From Chloroflexota bacterium (GTDB taxonomy: Bacteria; Chloroflexota; Limnocylindria; P2-11E): a DNA stretch of 64,000 nt. The notes under the pieces are model-generated. The model ran no database searches. It saw only the letters and a list, made by a program, of their open reading frames with translations, and was not told the origin of the DNA. Positions 21,569-31,475 of this stretch are shown here, piece by piece; position 1 is the first letter of the stretch; the number at the start of each line of letters is the position of its first letter. The stretch covers positions 62,001 through 126,000 of the forward strand of contig DAIDAP010000023.1 in the NCBI GenBank assembly GCA_027310565.1, in the 5' to 3' direction. The position numbers and the translations under genes are program-made.

Positions 21569-23237
21569 GGCGACTCCCTTGATCCGAGTGTACGGAGTCG
21601 CTCGTCTGTGGCGTGTCGGGCAGAGCATGGCGCCGCCCACGCCCACCGTCTCCGACGCACCGCGCGAGCCGGCGGAGCCGCCTCAGGACGGCGTCCGAGG
21701 CCCGCCCGTCCGCCGCGACCGCCTCGAGGAACCGCGCGCCGTAACGCTCGAGCTTCACCTCGCCGATCCCGGAGATGGCGAGCAGGCCCGCGGGGGTCCG
21801 CGGCTTGCGGTCGGCGATCTGCCGGAGCACGGCGTCGCTGAAGACGACGTAGGCGGGCACGCCCTCGGCGTCGGCGATCGTCCGGCGCAGCGCGCGCAGC
21901 CGCTCGAACAGCTCCGTGTCGAGCGGACCAGGCGGCGGCCCGGCCTCCACGGCGCGGCGAGCGTGCGTCCGCCTGCCACCCGGCGCGGGCGCGCCGAGGA
22001 CGTCGTCGAGCGTGATGCCGCGGCAGCGGTCGCAGCTCCCGCCGCACGCCGTGATCGCCTCGCCGAAGTAGGCGGCGAGCGCCTGGTGCCGGCAGCCGCG
22101 ACCCTCGAGCAGGCGAAAGAGCTCGCGTGTCCTGGACCGCGCGTCCTGCCTGATCGCCTCATCTTCGAGGTCGTCCAGGAACCGGTCGTACGCGAGGGCG
22201 TCGGGCCACGAGTACATGACGACGCAGTCGCTCGGCAGTCCGTCGCGGCCGGCCCGGCCGATCTCCTGGTACCAGCCTTCGATGTTCCGCGGCATGTCGC
22301 GGTGGATCACGAACCGCACGTTGCTCTTGTCGATGCCCATGCCGAACGCGATCGTCGCGACGATGACCTGGCACTCGTCGCGCGCGAAGGCCTTCTGATT
22401 GCGCGTGCGCTCCGCGTCTCCGAGGCCCGCGTGATAGGGCAGCGCCGTCACGCCCTCCGCGCGCAGCCACGACGCCAGATCGTCGACGGTCCGGCGCGCC
22501 AGGCAGTACACGATGCCGGTGTCGCCACGATGCCGGCGGATCAGCCCGAGGATGTCGGACCGCAGGTCGCGTCCCCGGCCCTTCTTCTGCGCCGTGATGA
22601 GGAGGTTCGGGCGGAAGAACGACCCCTTGAAGCCGTCGGGCCTGCGCATGCCGAGCTGCCTCAGGATGTCGCCGACGACGCGCCGCGTGGCGGTCGCGGT
22701 CAGCGCGAGGATCGGCACGCCGCCGAATCGCGCCTTGAGGTCGTGCAGCTGGCGGTACGTCGGCCGGAAGTCGTGCCCCCACTGGCTGATGCAGTGCGCC
22801 TCGTCGACGACGACGAGCGACGGGCCGCAGCTCGCCAGGCGCGCGCGCAGCGAGTCGGTCAGCGCCTCCGGCGCGACGTAGAGAAGCTCGAGCTCACGGC
22901 GCCGCAGCGCTTCGAAGCGCGCGAGGCGCTCGTCCGGCGAGAGCGTGGAGTTGAGCACCGCCGCGCGGAACCCGAAGCGCACGAGGGCGTCGACCTGGTC
23001 CTGCATCAGCGAGATGAGCGGCGAGACGACGATGACCGGGCCGCTGAGGATCTTGGCCGGGATCTGGAACGTCAGGCTCTTGCCCGCTCCGGTGGGCATG
23101 AGCGCGATGCAGTCGCGTCCGGCCAGCACGGCGTCGATGATCCTGCGCTGGCCCGGTCGGAAGTCGGCGTAGCCGAAGACCTCGTGCAGGACGTGCTCGG
23201 GATCGCGAAAGCGCGTCGCCCGCTCGGCGTCGTTCAC
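20994..23237 (-). CDS. recQ: ATP-dependent DNA helicase RecQ, reading into arsA
   Basis: The recognisable part (about 1-555) has helicase domains with [15 protein letters not shown] (Walker A), [17 protein letters not shown] (DEAH and aromatic loop), [18 protein letters not shown] and IGRAGRDG, then a four-Cys zinc site in [20 protein letters not shown] and following Cys residues, and an HRDC domain ([20 protein letters not shown]). It unwinds recombination and fork intermediates. No stop codon follows HRDC in this frame: it stays open 575 bp into arsA, so the last roughly 190 residues are Arg-rich translation of an arsA shadow frame. Either the overlap is real or a stop was lost. Start ATG at 23237. 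Confidence 0.88.
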   Translation of the reverse strand: MNDAERATRFRDPEHVLHEVFGYADFRPGQRRIIDAVLAGRDCIALMPTGAGKSLTFQIPAKILSGPVIVVSPLISLMQDQVDALVRFGFRAAVLNSTLSPDERLARFEALRRRELELLYVAPEALTDSLRARLASCGPSLVVVDEAHCISQWGHDFRPTYRQLHDLKARFGGVPILALTATATRRVVGDILRQLGMRRPDGFKGSFFRPNLLITAQKKGRGRDLRSDILGLIRRHRGDTGIVYCLARRTVDDLASWLRAEGVTALPYHAGLGDAERTRNQKAFARDECQVIVATIAFGMGIDKSNVRFVIHRDMPRNIEGWYQEIGRAGRDGLPSDCVVMYSWPDALAYDRFLDDLEDEAIRQDARSRTRELFRLLEGRGCRHQALAAYFGEAITACGGSCDRCRGITLDDVLGAPAPGGRRTHARRAVEAGPPPGPLDTELFERLRALRRTIADAEGVPAYVVFSDAVLRQIADRKPRTPAGLLAISGIGEVKLERYGARFLEAVAADGRASDAVLRRLRRLARCVGDGGRGRRHALPDTPQTSDSVHSDQGSRHGAGTADHRVHRQGRRREDERRRGHRRPGGEAGQAHARAVHRHRALARRFVRPRARRRAGGDRAEPLGPGVGRLLQRAEVLGHDPELRHERVRVARARRGRRPGDDRPPGHGRAGQPAVDRRALRAGPLRPHRRRRRADRRDAAPPLAARGRRVVARAHLPHPAGGDARRGADRAPRHRHADAVGRRVHGG

Positions 23238-23253
23238 CGCCGTGCCCAGGGCG

Positions 23254-23469
23254 TCAGGCCTTCGGCTTGGTCGTCGGCGTCGCTTCGAACGTGGCGGTCC
23301 CGGTCTGCTCGCGGCGGCCGGGCACGTTCTCGATCTTCGTCACGCGGTACGGTCGGTGGTTCACCTCGATGAGCGCGCCGACGGTGGCCCCGTAGGCCAC
23401 CGCCGACCGCCCGTCGAAAGGACCGCCGCGGAGCTTCACCGTGACGCTCGCGGCGGTCCTCTTCACCAC
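23254..23469 (-). CDS. Small hypothetical protein
   Basis: 71 residues if started at the first of two adjacent GTG codons, 20 bp after the upstream zinc-ribbon stop. [17 protein letters not shown] resembles the small GGPFDG-containing proteins found in phages and plasmids; the rest ([15 protein letters not shown]) looks like a small beta barrel. The Thr/Lys-rich C-terminus is unstructured. It lies between the zinc-ribbon gene and recQ in the same direction. The start is uncertain because no good ribosome binding site is visible. Confidence 0.5.
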   Translation of the reverse strand: MVKRTAASVTVKLRGGPFDGRSAVAYGATVGALIEVNHRPYRVTKIENVPGRREQTGTATFEATPTTKPKA

Positions 23470-23489
23470 GATGGTGGCTCGCTGCCCGT

Positions 23490-23825
23490 TTAGTAGCGGC
23501 TGCGCTGGGGACGCATGGTCTCGAAGCACTCGCTGCAATACACGGGCTTGTCGCCGCGTGGCTGGAAGGGCACGCGGGCCTCACGGCCGCAGTTGCTGCA
23601 GGTCGCGGTGAACATCTCGCGCGGTCCGCTCGAGTACCCACCGCCGCCGCCACCGCCGCCGCCACTCGCGCGGCGTGCCGCGCGATCGGCCGGGCAGCGG
23701 CTCGGGGCGTTCTGCAGGCCGCGGCTCGCGAAGAACTCCTGCTCGCCGGCGGTCCACACGAACTCCTGGCCACAGTCGCGACAGGTCAGCGTCTTGTCCT
23801 GGAATGACACCGAGGTCTCCTCCAT
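23490..23825 (-). CDS. Double zinc-ribbon protein
   Basis: 111 residues. The N-terminal ribbon TCRDCGQEFVWTAGEQEFF and the C-terminal CSNCGREARVPFQP with CSECF are joined by a Gly-rich linker of nine consecutive glycines. The layout (probable zinc-ribbon domain followed by a CxxC-x17-CxxC ribbon) is seen in small proteins of Chloroflexota and related lineages. Function unknown, perhaps nucleic-acid binding. First gene of the recQ-arsA cluster. Confidence 0.8.
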   Translation of the reverse strand: MEETSVSFQDKTLTCRDCGQEFVWTAGEQEFFASRGLQNAPSRCPADRAARRASGGGGGGGGGYSSGPREMFTATCSNCGREARVPFQPRGDKPVYCSECFETMRPQRSRY

Positions 23826-23994
23826 CTTCTGCCGATCGATCCGGAAGCGTGCGACGCCTGGAGGATGACCTCACCGGACGGTCCGCAAGTCCTTTGTCGC
23901 TCGACGCTCAGCTCTTCGCTGTGCCCCTACAGTCTGACGCCTCCTGTCCAGCCCCGTCGCCCGGGTTAGCAGCGGGCGCAACGCGTGTCGGGGT

Positions 23995-25944
23995 TCACGC
24001 CACGCCGGCGGCCCGGTACGCCTCGAGGAGGGCGGTGAGGCTCGCCGGGTTCGCGACGGCGCCTTCGCTCACGGCGCCCGACAGCGGCTGGCCCTGCAGC
24101 AGCCGCTTCACCGGGACCTCGAGCTTCTTCCCGTTGAGCGTCTTGGGCACCTCGGCGACCGCCAGGATCCGGTCGGGCACGTGGCGCGGCGACAGCTCGC
24201 GCCGGAGCGCGACCGCGATCCGCCGGCGGACGTCGTCGTCGAGCGCGACGTGCGGCGCGAGCACGACGAAGAGCACCAGCTGCCCCTCGCCCTCGCCGAC
24301 CTCGACGACGAGCGAGTCCCGCACCTCAGGGAGCTCCTCGACGACCCGGTAGAACTCCGCCGTGCCCATGCGCACGCCGCCGCGGTTCAGCGTCGCGTCG
24401 CTCCGTCCGTAGATCACGCACGAGCCCTGCGGCGTGAAGCGGATCCAGTCGCCGTGCCGCCAGACGCCCGGATACATCTCGAAGTACGAAGAGCGGTAGC
24501 GCGCCATGCCGGGGTCGTTCCACAGCGTCGTCGGCATCGACGGCATGGGGCGCGTGATGACGAGCTCGCCCACCGCGTCGACGACGCCGCGGCCCTCGGG
24601 CGTGTACGCCTCGACCTTCGCGCCGAGCGCCGCGCACTGCAGCTCGCCGGCGCGCACCGGCAGGAGCGGGCACGACTGCACGAACGCGGTGCAGAGGTCG
24701 GTGCCGCCGCTCACGCTGCCGACGGGAATGGGCCGTCCGAGCATCTCGACGACCCAGCGGAAGCCCTCGGACGAGAGCGGCGCCCCGGTGGATCCCACCG
24801 CTCGCAGCGCGCCCAGGTCGAGCTCGCGCCCCGGCGTGATGCCCGCCTTCATGCACGCGTGGATGAACGGCGCGGACGTGCCGAAGTAGGTCATGCGCGT
24901 GTCGGCCGCGAAGCGCCAGAGCGTGCCGAGATCGGGGTGCCCGGGGTTCCCGTCGAAGAGCAGCGCGGTGCCGCCGAGCGGGAGGATGCCGAGCAGGTAG
25001 TTCCACATCATCCAGCCCGTCGTCGTGAACCAGAAGAAGCGGTCGTCGGCGCCGAGGTCGTTGTGCAGCGCGAGCGACTTCAGGTGCTCCAGGAGGATCC
25101 CGCCGTGCCCGTGCACCAGGCCCTTCGGCAGGCCGGTCGTGCCCGACGTGTAGAGGACCCAGAGCGGATGAGCGAACGGCACCTGCTCGAACCGCAGCGA
25201 GGCCGTCTCCGCGCGCAGCGCCTCCCACGACATGCGGGCGGGATCGACGCGATCGCCGAGGTAGGGGAGCATCACCGACCGCGCGAGCGTGGGGAGCGCG
25301 CGCTCGATCTCGCCGACCTCGGCGCTGCGGTCGAAGGGCCTGCCGCCGTAGCGGTAGCCGTCGACCGCGAGCAGCACCTTCGGCTCGAGCTGCGCGAAGC
25401 GGTCGACGACCGCGCGCGTGCCGAAGTCCGGCGAGCAGGACGCCCAGGTCGCGCCGAGGCTCGCCGTCGCGAGGAACGCGACGACGGTCTCCGGGATGTT
25501 CGGCAGGTACGCGACGACGCGGTCGCCGCGCCGCACCCCGAGCGCGGCGAGGCCCGCGCGCACGCGTGCGACCTCCGCGGCGAGCTCGGCGTAGGTGAGC
25601 GTCGCCGTCGCGTCGAGGCCGCGCGTCTCGGAGCGCGCGACGAGCGCGGGGTGGTCGTCGCGCCGCGACAGCGCGTGTTCGGCGTAGGAGAGCTCCGCGC
25701 CGGGGAACCACTCGGCCCCGGGCATCGCGTCGCGCGCCAGTACCGCCGTGTAGGGCCGGCTCGCCCTGACGCCGAAGTAGTCCCAGATCGACGCCCAGAA
25801 CGCATCGAGGTCGGCCACCGACCAGCGCCACAGCGCCGCGTAATCGTCGAACGCGAGCCCGCGCTCGCGCGCGAGCCAGCGCAGGTAGTCGGTGATCCTC
25901 GCCTTCGCGACGGCCTCGGGCGTGGGTCTCCAGATCGTCTCCAT
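23995..25944 (-). CDS. Acetoacetyl-CoA synthetase
   Basis: 649 residues, the normal length for acetoacetate-CoA ligase (ANL superfamily). N-terminal ACS_N segment (DLDAFWASIWDYFGV), the AMP-binding loop LYTSGTTGLPKGLVHGHGG, SVSGGTDLCTAF, the hinge YGRSDATLNRGGVRMG, and the acylation lysine in LNGKKLEVPVKR. Activates acetoacetate to acetoacetyl-CoA with ATP, feeding thiolase (7257-8435). It stands alone on this strand. No clear regulator is adjacent. Confidence 0.92.
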   Translation of the reverse strand: METIWRPTPEAVAKARITDYLRWLARERGLAFDDYAALWRWSVADLDAFWASIWDYFGVRASRPYTAVLARDAMPGAEWFPGAELSYAEHALSRRDDHPALVARSETRGLDATATLTYAELAAEVARVRAGLAALGVRRGDRVVAYLPNIPETVVAFLATASLGATWASCSPDFGTRAVVDRFAQLEPKVLLAVDGYRYGGRPFDRSAEVGEIERALPTLARSVMLPYLGDRVDPARMSWEALRAETASLRFEQVPFAHPLWVLYTSGTTGLPKGLVHGHGGILLEHLKSLALHNDLGADDRFFWFTTTGWMMWNYLLGILPLGGTALLFDGNPGHPDLGTLWRFAADTRMTYFGTSAPFIHACMKAGITPGRELDLGALRAVGSTGAPLSSEGFRWVVEMLGRPIPVGSVSGGTDLCTAFVQSCPLLPVRAGELQCAALGAKVEAYTPEGRGVVDAVGELVITRPMPSMPTTLWNDPGMARYRSSYFEMYPGVWRHGDWIRFTPQGSCVIYGRSDATLNRGGVRMGTAEFYRVVEELPEVRDSLVVEVGEGEGQLVLFVVLAPHVALDDDVRRRIAVALRRELSPRHVPDRILAVAEVPKTLNGKKLEVPVKRLLQGQPLSGAVSEGAVANPASLTALLEAYRAAGVA

Positions 25945-26003
25945 GGCGGGTCGAGATTACGACCGCAGGCCCTGCCGTTCAGCGGAGTTTGACGCCAGGA
26001 CGC

Positions 26004-27266
26004 ATGCTGGTGGAGATGCCTCAGCCCGGCCGGCCGCGCGGTGGCGCCACGGCGGTGGTCGTCGTCGACGATCACCGTGTCGTCCGCGAGGGGCTGCGCT
26101 CCCTGCTGGAGGCGGAGCCGGACCTGACCGTCGTCGCCGAGGCGTCGAACGCGGACGACGCGTTGGCGGTCGCTCGCCGGCACCGGCCCGACGTCGTCGT
26201 CGTGGACAACAAGATGCCCGGTGGCGACGGCCTGGCACTGCTTCCGGCCCTGCGCGCCGAGCTTCCCGGCGCACGACTCGTCATGTTCAGCCTCGACCCT
26301 TCGATCGAGCATGCGGCGATCGCGGCAGGCGCCGATGCCTTCGTCTCGAAGGACGCGGCGACACAGGAGATCATCGACGCGATCCGGCCGCGTGCGGTGC
26401 GGCGGGGGCCCGGTCTGTCCGGAGCGCCGATGCCCGCCTTTCCGCGCACCGAGGAGCTCCGCCGTGCCGCGCTCGTCCTCGCCGTCGTGCTGGTCGCGTA
26501 CGCGGCGCTGTTCCTGCTCATCCAGCCGCTGGTCGGCGCGTCGGCGGGCGCCTTCTCGGCGCTCGCGGTGCTCGCCGCCGGTCTCCTCCTCGGTCCCGAG
26601 GCGGGTCTCCTCGCCGCGGTCCTGAGCGGCGGGCTCACCGTCGTCCTCTGGCTCGCGACGGGACACGTCCCGGGCGAGCCCATCCTGCGGATCGGCTTCC
26701 CCGGTGTCGGGTTCGTCGTGCTCATCGTCCTCGGTGCCGCGGCCGGGACGGTGCGCACCATGGGTCTGCGGTTCGACGCGCGGGCGCGCCGCGTCGAGGC
26801 GATCGCCGGGGCAGCGCGCTCGCTCGCGGGCCTGGAGCCCTCGGCGGTCGCGGATGCGCTCCTCGAGGCGCTGCTGCGGACCGTACCGGGTGAGGTCGCG
26901 CTGCTGGTCACCGACGGCGGTGCCGGGGCGCGGGTGCTGGCGTCCTCGATCGACCCCGGACGTCTCGATGGGCGCGCGGCCGCGCGCCTGGCATGGAGCG
27001 CGTCCGGGCGTGCCCGCGTCGTTCCCGACCTGCGCGCCGACGAGCGTCCGCTGCCCGACCTGCGGTCGGCCCTCGTCGTGCCCGTCGCGCACGGCGACGC
27101 CCAGCCCCGCGGCATGATCGTGGCGCTCGCTCGGCGGAGCGCGCGCTACAGCCTCGACGACGTCGAGCGCGTCCGGTGGTTCGCGGGCTACCTCTGGCTG
27201 CTGATGGACGCCGGGGTCAGGGATCCAGCCGCTTCGCGATCGTCCCGTCGCGCATCACGAGCCTGA
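26004..27266 (+). CDS. Receiver-membrane-GAF hybrid protein
   Basis: 420 residues. Residues about 12-125 are a response-regulator receiver: VVVVDDHRVVREGL (acidic pocket), VVVDNKMPGGDGLALL (phospho-Asp), MFSLD and FVSKDA (conserved Thr/Ser and Lys). About 145-250 hold four membrane helices of the DUF4118/KdpD type. About 265-400 form a GAF-like domain. No histidine-kinase core and no HTH output is present. ATG 26004 is preferred over the TTG at 25989. It overlaps the convergent amidohydrolase by 50 bp. Its role is unclear: a membrane-tethered phospho-acceptor, or a fusion of parts of two genes. Confidence 0.75.
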   Translation: MLVEMPQPGRPRGGATAVVVVDDHRVVREGLRSLLEAEPDLTVVAEASNADDALAVARRHRPDVVVVDNKMPGGDGLALLPALRAELPGARLVMFSLDPSIEHAAIAAGADAFVSKDAATQEIIDAIRPRAVRRGPGLSGAPMPAFPRTEELRRAALVLAVVLVAYAALFLLIQPLVGASAGAFSALAVLAAGLLLGPEAGLLAAVLSGGLTVVLWLATGHVPGEPILRIGFPGVGFVVLIVLGAAAGTVRTMGLRFDARARRVEAIAGAARSLAGLEPSAVADALLEALLRTVPGEVALLVTDGGAGARVLASSIDPGRLDGRAAARLAWSASGRARVVPDLRADERPLPDLRSALVVPVAHGDAQPRGMIVALARRSARYSLDDVERVRWFAGYLWLLMDAGVRDPAASRSSRRASRA

Positions 27267-28440
27267 TCGCCTCCGCCTTCTGCAGCACCGCGATGTCGGC
27301 GAGCGGATCGCCGGCCACCGCGATGAGGTCCGCGCGCTTGCCCGGCTCGAGCGTGCCGGTGATCCGGCCGACGCGCGCGCACTCGGCCGCCGTCTTCGTC
27401 GTCGCGACGAGCGCCTGCATCGGGGTCATCCCAAGCCGCACCATCTCCGCGAGCTCCTCGGCGTTGCTCCCGTGCTCGCCGACGCCGGTGTCGGTGCCCA
27501 TCGCGATCGGCACGCCCATCTCGACCGCCATCGCGAACATCTTCCGGTGGATCTCGAGCACCTCCTTCGCCTTGCGCACGGCGTACGGCGGGACCGAGCC
27601 GGGCCTTTGCTCGGCGCGGCGGATGACCCAGAGCGGCGCGACGAGCGTGGCCACGAGGTAGGTGCCCCTGCGCTTCATGAGCTCGGCCGTGTCGGCGTCG
27701 AGGTAGATGCCGTGCTCGATCGACTCGATGCCCGCCTCGACGGCGTTGCGGATGCCCTGCCGCGCCTGGGCGTGGCTCATCACCGTACGCCCGGCGGCGT
27801 GCGCCTCGTACACGATCGCCGCGATCTCCTCGGGCGAGAACCCGGTCGCGGTCGGCTCGTCGGAGGGGGACATCACGCCGCCCGACGTGCACACCTTGAT
27901 CTGGTCCGCCCCGGCGCGCAGCAGCTCGCGCGTCGCCCTGCGCACGCCCTCGATCCCGTCGACGACCGTCCAGGGGTGCTCGGTGTCCTCGACCCGACCC
28001 GTTACGCCGCTCGCGAACCGCTGGTCGCCGTGACCGGCGGTCTGTGAGAGCGCGCCGACCGCGATGCGGACGCGCGGTCCCGGCACCATGCCGCGGTCGA
28101 TCGCCTGCTTGACGCCGAGCGGGGTGCCGCCGGCGTCGCGCACCGTGGTGAATCCGGCCTCGAGCGTCGTCCGGGCGTTCCGGAAGGCCTCGGCGACGTT
28201 CAGCGAGTACGGCTTCTGGAGGCGCTCCTCGATCGACGACGGCGTGGACCAGAGGTGCACGTGGCAGTCGATCATCCCGGGCATCACCGTCCGGTCGGAC
28301 GCGTCGATCACGGTCGCGTCGCGCGGCGGATCGCCGCCGACCCTCGCGATCGCGTCGCCCTCGACGTGGATGGTCACGTTCCGCTTCGGGTCGGCGCCGG
28401 TGCCGTCGACGAGCATGCCCGCGCGAACGGCGATGGTCAT
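27217..28440 (-). CDS. Amidohydrolase-family metal hydrolase
   Basis: 407 residues, TIM-barrel amidohydrolase. MPGMIDCHVHLWS gives the HxH metal ligands; DQIKVCTSGGV includes the bridging Lys; MSHAQARQGIRNAVEAGIES and IEHGIYLD give further His; MGTDTGVGEHG has the final Asp. C-terminal LEPGKRADLIAVAGDPLADI is the standard cap. Closest to imidazolonepropionase/prolidase-like Xaa-Pro dipeptidase members, which hydrolyse amides, peptides or carbamates. Substrate unknown, no signal peptide. Confidence 0.88.
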   Translation of the reverse strand: MTIAVRAGMLVDGTGADPKRNVTIHVEGDAIARVGGDPPRDATVIDASDRTVMPGMIDCHVHLWSTPSSIEERLQKPYSLNVAEAFRNARTTLEAGFTTVRDAGGTPLGVKQAIDRGMVPGPRVRIAVGALSQTAGHGDQRFASGVTGRVEDTEHPWTVVDGIEGVRRATRELLRAGADQIKVCTSGGVMSPSDEPTATGFSPEEIAAIVYEAHAAGRTVMSHAQARQGIRNAVEAGIESIEHGIYLDADTAELMKRRGTYLVATLVAPLWVIRRAEQRPGSVPPYAVRKAKEVLEIHRKMFAMAVEMGVPIAMGTDTGVGEHGSNAEELAEMVRLGMTPMQALVATTKTAAECARVGRITGTLEPGKRADLIAVAGDPLADIAVLQKAEAIRLVMRDGTIAKRLDP

Positions 28441-28481
28441 CCGGCGCGCATCATGCCACGCGGTCCCGACCGGCGCCGACC

Positions 28482-29972
28482 CTACTCGGCGACGGCCGGC
28501 GCGCCCGGGGCGGCGGCCTCCGGCGCGGCGGCGGCGCGGCTCCCGCGGAAGGGGACCTCGCGGAGCGTGAGCGCGATGAGCACCGCCGCGGCGACGACGA
28601 GCGAGGCGACGAGGAAGAGCTGCTGCAGTCCCGCGGCGAGCGCCGCGGCCGAGGCCGGCGCCGCGCTCACGATCGCGCCGCCCGGCGCCGTGACGCCCAC
28701 CTGGAACGCGAGGATCGCGCCCAGGACCGCGACGCCCATGGTCTGGCCGAGCGAGCGCCAGAACTGCACCTGGCTCGCGGCGACGCCCACGACCTCGTGC
28801 GGGACCGCGCTCATCACGGCGTTCTGGTAGATGGGCTGGTTGCTCCCGAAGCCGATGCCCAGCAGCACGAGGTTCCGCGCGACGTCGCGCTCGTCGCTGC
28901 CCGGCCCGACGCGCGACATGAGGAAGAGGCCCGCGGCGAGCATCGTCAGGCCCGCGATGCTCACCCACCGGTAGTGCGTGACGCGGCTCACGATCTGTCC
29001 GCTCACGATCGAGGCCGGCACCATCGCGACCATCCGCGGCGTGAGGAGGATCCCCGACTGCGTGGCGCTGAGCCCGAGCAGCCCTTGGTAGACGAGCGGG
29101 ACGAAGATGTTCGACCCGAACATCCCGAAGGCGGACAGGAACGACACCGCGACCGCGACGCGCACGGTCGGAATGCGGAAGAGGCCGAGCGGCACGATCG
29201 GATGCGGCACGCCGCGCTCCGCCCACACGAACGCGCCGAGCATGACCGCCGCGACCGCGAGGAGCAGCGTGACGACGGCCGTCGGGCCGTCCGAGCGCGT
29301 CGCCGAGAGGCCGCTGAGGAGCGGGAGGAGGCCCGCGCTCAGGAGCACGGCCCCGCGGACGTCGATCTGCCGCCAGGTGCCGTGCGTCCGCAGCGACGGC
29401 ATCGACGCCGCGACGATCGCGAACGCGATCAGCCCGAACGGGACGTTCACGTAGAAGATGGAGCGCCAGCCGAGCGTGTCGGTGAGGATCCCGCCGAGGA
29501 TCGGCCCGGCGATGGCCGCCACCGCGAACATGCTCGTGAACAGGCCCTGGATCTTCGCGCGCGTCGCGGGGAGGTAGAGGTCGGCCATCGACGCGAAGGC
29601 GGAGGAGGTGAGGAACCCGCCGAACACCCCTTGGACCGCGCGCGCCGCGACGAGCTGCTCGATCGATCCGGCGAGCCCGGCGAGCGCCGAGGCGACGAGG
29701 AAGCCGATGGTGCCCGCCTGCAGGAAGCGCTTGCGCCCGAAGAGGTCGCCGAGCCGGCCGGAGATCGGGATGACGGTCGTCGAGGTGACGAGGTACGCCG
29801 TCGTCACCCAGGCGTAGTACTGGATCCCCGAGAGGTCCGCGATGATCCGCGGCATCGCCGTCGCGACGATGGAGCTGTCGAGCGCCGAGAGCACCAGGCT
29901 GAGCAGCGTCCCGAACGTGACGAGGACGAGCCGCGGCCGCGCGAGCTGGATCCGCGGACGGTCGATGGCCAC
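28482..29972 (-). CDS. MFS exporter, DHA2-like (EmrB/QacA type)
   Basis: 496 residues, 14 helices. First helix LVLSALDSSIVATAMPRII, motif A ISGRLGDLFGRKRFLQAG, motif C AGPILGGILTDTLGWRSIFY. Predicted multidrug efflux. The open frame continues upstream; GTG 29972 is chosen because it directly precedes the conserved N-terminus and leaves the palindrome at 30007-30024 in the intergenic region. It is divergent from the lipoprotein gene at 30094, so that site could control both. Confidence 0.88.
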   Translation of the reverse strand: MAIDRPRIQLARPRLVLVTFGTLLSLVLSALDSSIVATAMPRIIADLSGIQYYAWVTTAYLVTSTTVIPISGRLGDLFGRKRFLQAGTIGFLVASALAGLAGSIEQLVAARAVQGVFGGFLTSSAFASMADLYLPATRAKIQGLFTSMFAVAAIAGPILGGILTDTLGWRSIFYVNVPFGLIAFAIVAASMPSLRTHGTWRQIDVRGAVLLSAGLLPLLSGLSATRSDGPTAVVTLLLAVAAVMLGAFVWAERGVPHPIVPLGLFRIPTVRVAVAVSFLSAFGMFGSNIFVPLVYQGLLGLSATQSGILLTPRMVAMVPASIVSGQIVSRVTHYRWVSIAGLTMLAAGLFLMSRVGPGSDERDVARNLVLLGIGFGSNQPIYQNAVMSAVPHEVVGVAASQVQFWRSLGQTMGVAVLGAILAFQVGVTAPGGAIVSAAPASAAALAAGLQQLFLVASLVVAAAVLIALTLREVPFRGSRAAAAPEAAAPGAPAVAE

Positions 29973-30006
29973 TCGGCTCGATGATGAGGGTGCACCCCGC
30001 CCCGGT

Positions 30007-30024
30007 CCGTGACCTGGGTCACGG
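30007..30024. promoter_or_regulatory. Palindromic operator candidate, GTGAC-N4-GTCAC (site 2)
   Basis: CCGTGACC-TG-GGTCACGG, a perfect 8 bp-arm palindrome. Same GTGACCTG core as site 1 at 9746, also next to an exporter gene. It lies in the divergent region between the DHA2 exporter and the lipoprotein. Confidence 0.55.
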
Positions 30025-30093
30025 TCCATGCATCCGACCGTGCCGCCCTCGCGTATGCGGGGCAAGCGAGTACAGACCTGGGAGGGTCCGCAT

Positions 30094-30531
30094 ATGCGCA
30101 TCACGATGGCCGGAGCGGCGGCCGTGCTCCTGCTGGCGGCCTGCGGCGGCCCCGGCTCGAGCGCGGGGGCGGGCGGCGCGGCGGCGACGACGAGGCCCGC
30201 GGCGACCGTCACGACCGCGGACAACGCCAAGCTCGGCAGGATCCTGGTCGCGGCGAACGGCATGACGCTCTACACGTTCGACAGGGACACCAAGGACACC
30301 TCGAACTGCTACGACGCCTGCGCGAAGAATTGGCCTCCGCTCACGATCGCGAGCGGCTCGCCCGTCGGCGACGGCGTCAGCGGCGCGCTCGCGACGACCG
30401 ACCGCAGGGACGGCGGCAAGCAGGTCACGCTCGACGGCAAGCCGCTCTACTTCTGGGCGGCCGACAAGAGTCCCGGCGACGCGACCGGCGACGGGGTCCA
30501 GGGCGTGTGGCACGTGATCAAGATCCCGTAG
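30094..30531 (+). CDS. Lipoprotein with YxFxxD-type repeats (COG4315-like)
   Basis: 145 residues. Signal peptide with lipobox LLLAAC (Cys at about 14), then a Gly/Ala/Thr linker, then two copies of the short repeat: MTLYTFDRDTKDTSNCYDAC with KNWPPL, and KPLYFWAADKSPGDATGDG. These are the hallmarks of secreted-repeat lipoproteins of unknown function. ATG at 30094 has GGGAGGG 7 nt upstream. It is anchored on the outside of the cytoplasmic membrane. It lies divergent to the DHA2 exporter. Confidence 0.85.
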   Translation: MRITMAGAAAVLLLAACGGPGSSAGAGGAAATTRPAATVTTADNAKLGRILVAANGMTLYTFDRDTKDTSNCYDACAKNWPPLTIASGSPVGDGVSGALATTDRRDGGKQVTLDGKPLYFWAADKSPGDATGDGVQGVWHVIKIP

Positions 30532-30564
30532 GCCGCGCGCGGAACGCGCGCCCGGACGAGCGCG

Positions 30565-31467
30565 TCAGGGCTTCGGCTTCGTCCAGCCCTCGGGGAGGAG
30601 GACCGTGCCGGTCTCCTGGCTGGTGTAGTAGACCTGCCAGCCGTAGTAGCCGCGGTACGCGAGCGCGTCGTCCATCAGCACCTTGGCGTACGCCATCATC
30701 GCGTTCACGTACGGCTGCGAGCGGTTGTACGCGAAGAGCGCGCGCTGCATGTCGCCCGGAGCGCCGTTCGCCTTGAGGTAGTTCGCCGCGCCCAGGATCG
30801 CGTCGCGGTCGTCGTTCACGTCGCCCTTCCCGTACGCCGCCCAGGTGGCGGGCATGAACTGCATCGGTCCCTGCGCGCCGGCGATCGAGAGCCCGCGGAT
30901 GCGGCCCATGCGCGTCTCGATGAGGTTGATCGCCGCGAGGTACTCCCACTTCACCGCGTAGGTCCGCTCCGCCTCCTTGTAGTAGCCGAGCAGCGTGTCC
31001 ATCGGCCTTGGGGCCACGATCTTCCAGTCCGGCAGCGTCCTGGGGGTCGGCCCGCTGATCAGGCGCGTCTGCTTGATGGCGCCGAGCGCGCCGGCGACCG
31101 CCTTTCGCTGCGGCTCGGGCAGCGCGGCGAGCGCGTCGGGCTGCCACTCCGGCGAATCGGCGAGCGTGGAGTAGACGAGCTGCTGGAGGTGCCCCATCCA
31201 CGCGAGCGCCTTGCCCTCCACGGCCGGGTCGCGGATCGCGGCCTCGACCATGACGAGCTGGTCGATGAGGCCCTGCTTGCTGTTCGCGATCTTCGGCAGC
31301 TCGTCGTAGTCGGGGGTGGGCGAGGGCGTCGCCGAGGGCGTCGGGCTGGCCGTCACGGTCGCCGTGGGAGCGAGCGTGGGCGTGGCCGCCGGTGCCGTGG
31401 TCGCGACCGCCGCCGGTCCGGGCGTGCACGCCGCCAGGAGCGCGAGGAGCACGGCGAGACGCTTCAT
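30565..31467 (-). CDS. Lytic transglycosylase lipoprotein (SLT-type)
   Basis: 300 residues. Signal peptide MKRLAVLLALLAACTPG with a lipobox Cys at 14, then a Pro/Thr/Ser linker of about 40 residues (cell-wall spacing), then a helical domain and an SLT domain with NLIETRMGRIRG (catalytic Glu) and GAQGPMQFMPATW. Cleaves glycan strands of peptidoglycan, outside the membrane. C-terminal GYYGWQVYYTSQETG is typical of this subgroup. It converges on the lipoprotein at 30094. Confidence 0.9.
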   Translation of the reverse strand: MKRLAVLLALLAACTPGPAAVATTAPAATPTLAPTATVTASPTPSATPSPTPDYDELPKIANSKQGLIDQLVMVEAAIRDPAVEGKALAWMGHLQQLVYSTLADSPEWQPDALAALPEPQRKAVAGALGAIKQTRLISGPTPRTLPDWKIVAPRPMDTLLGYYKEAERTYAVKWEYLAAINLIETRMGRIRGLSIAGAQGPMQFMPATWAAYGKGDVNDDRDAILGAANYLKANGAPGDMQRALFAYNRSQPYVNAMMAYAKVLMDDALAYRGYYGWQVYYTSQETGTVLLPEGWTKPKP

Positions 31468-31475
31468 CGTCCCGT

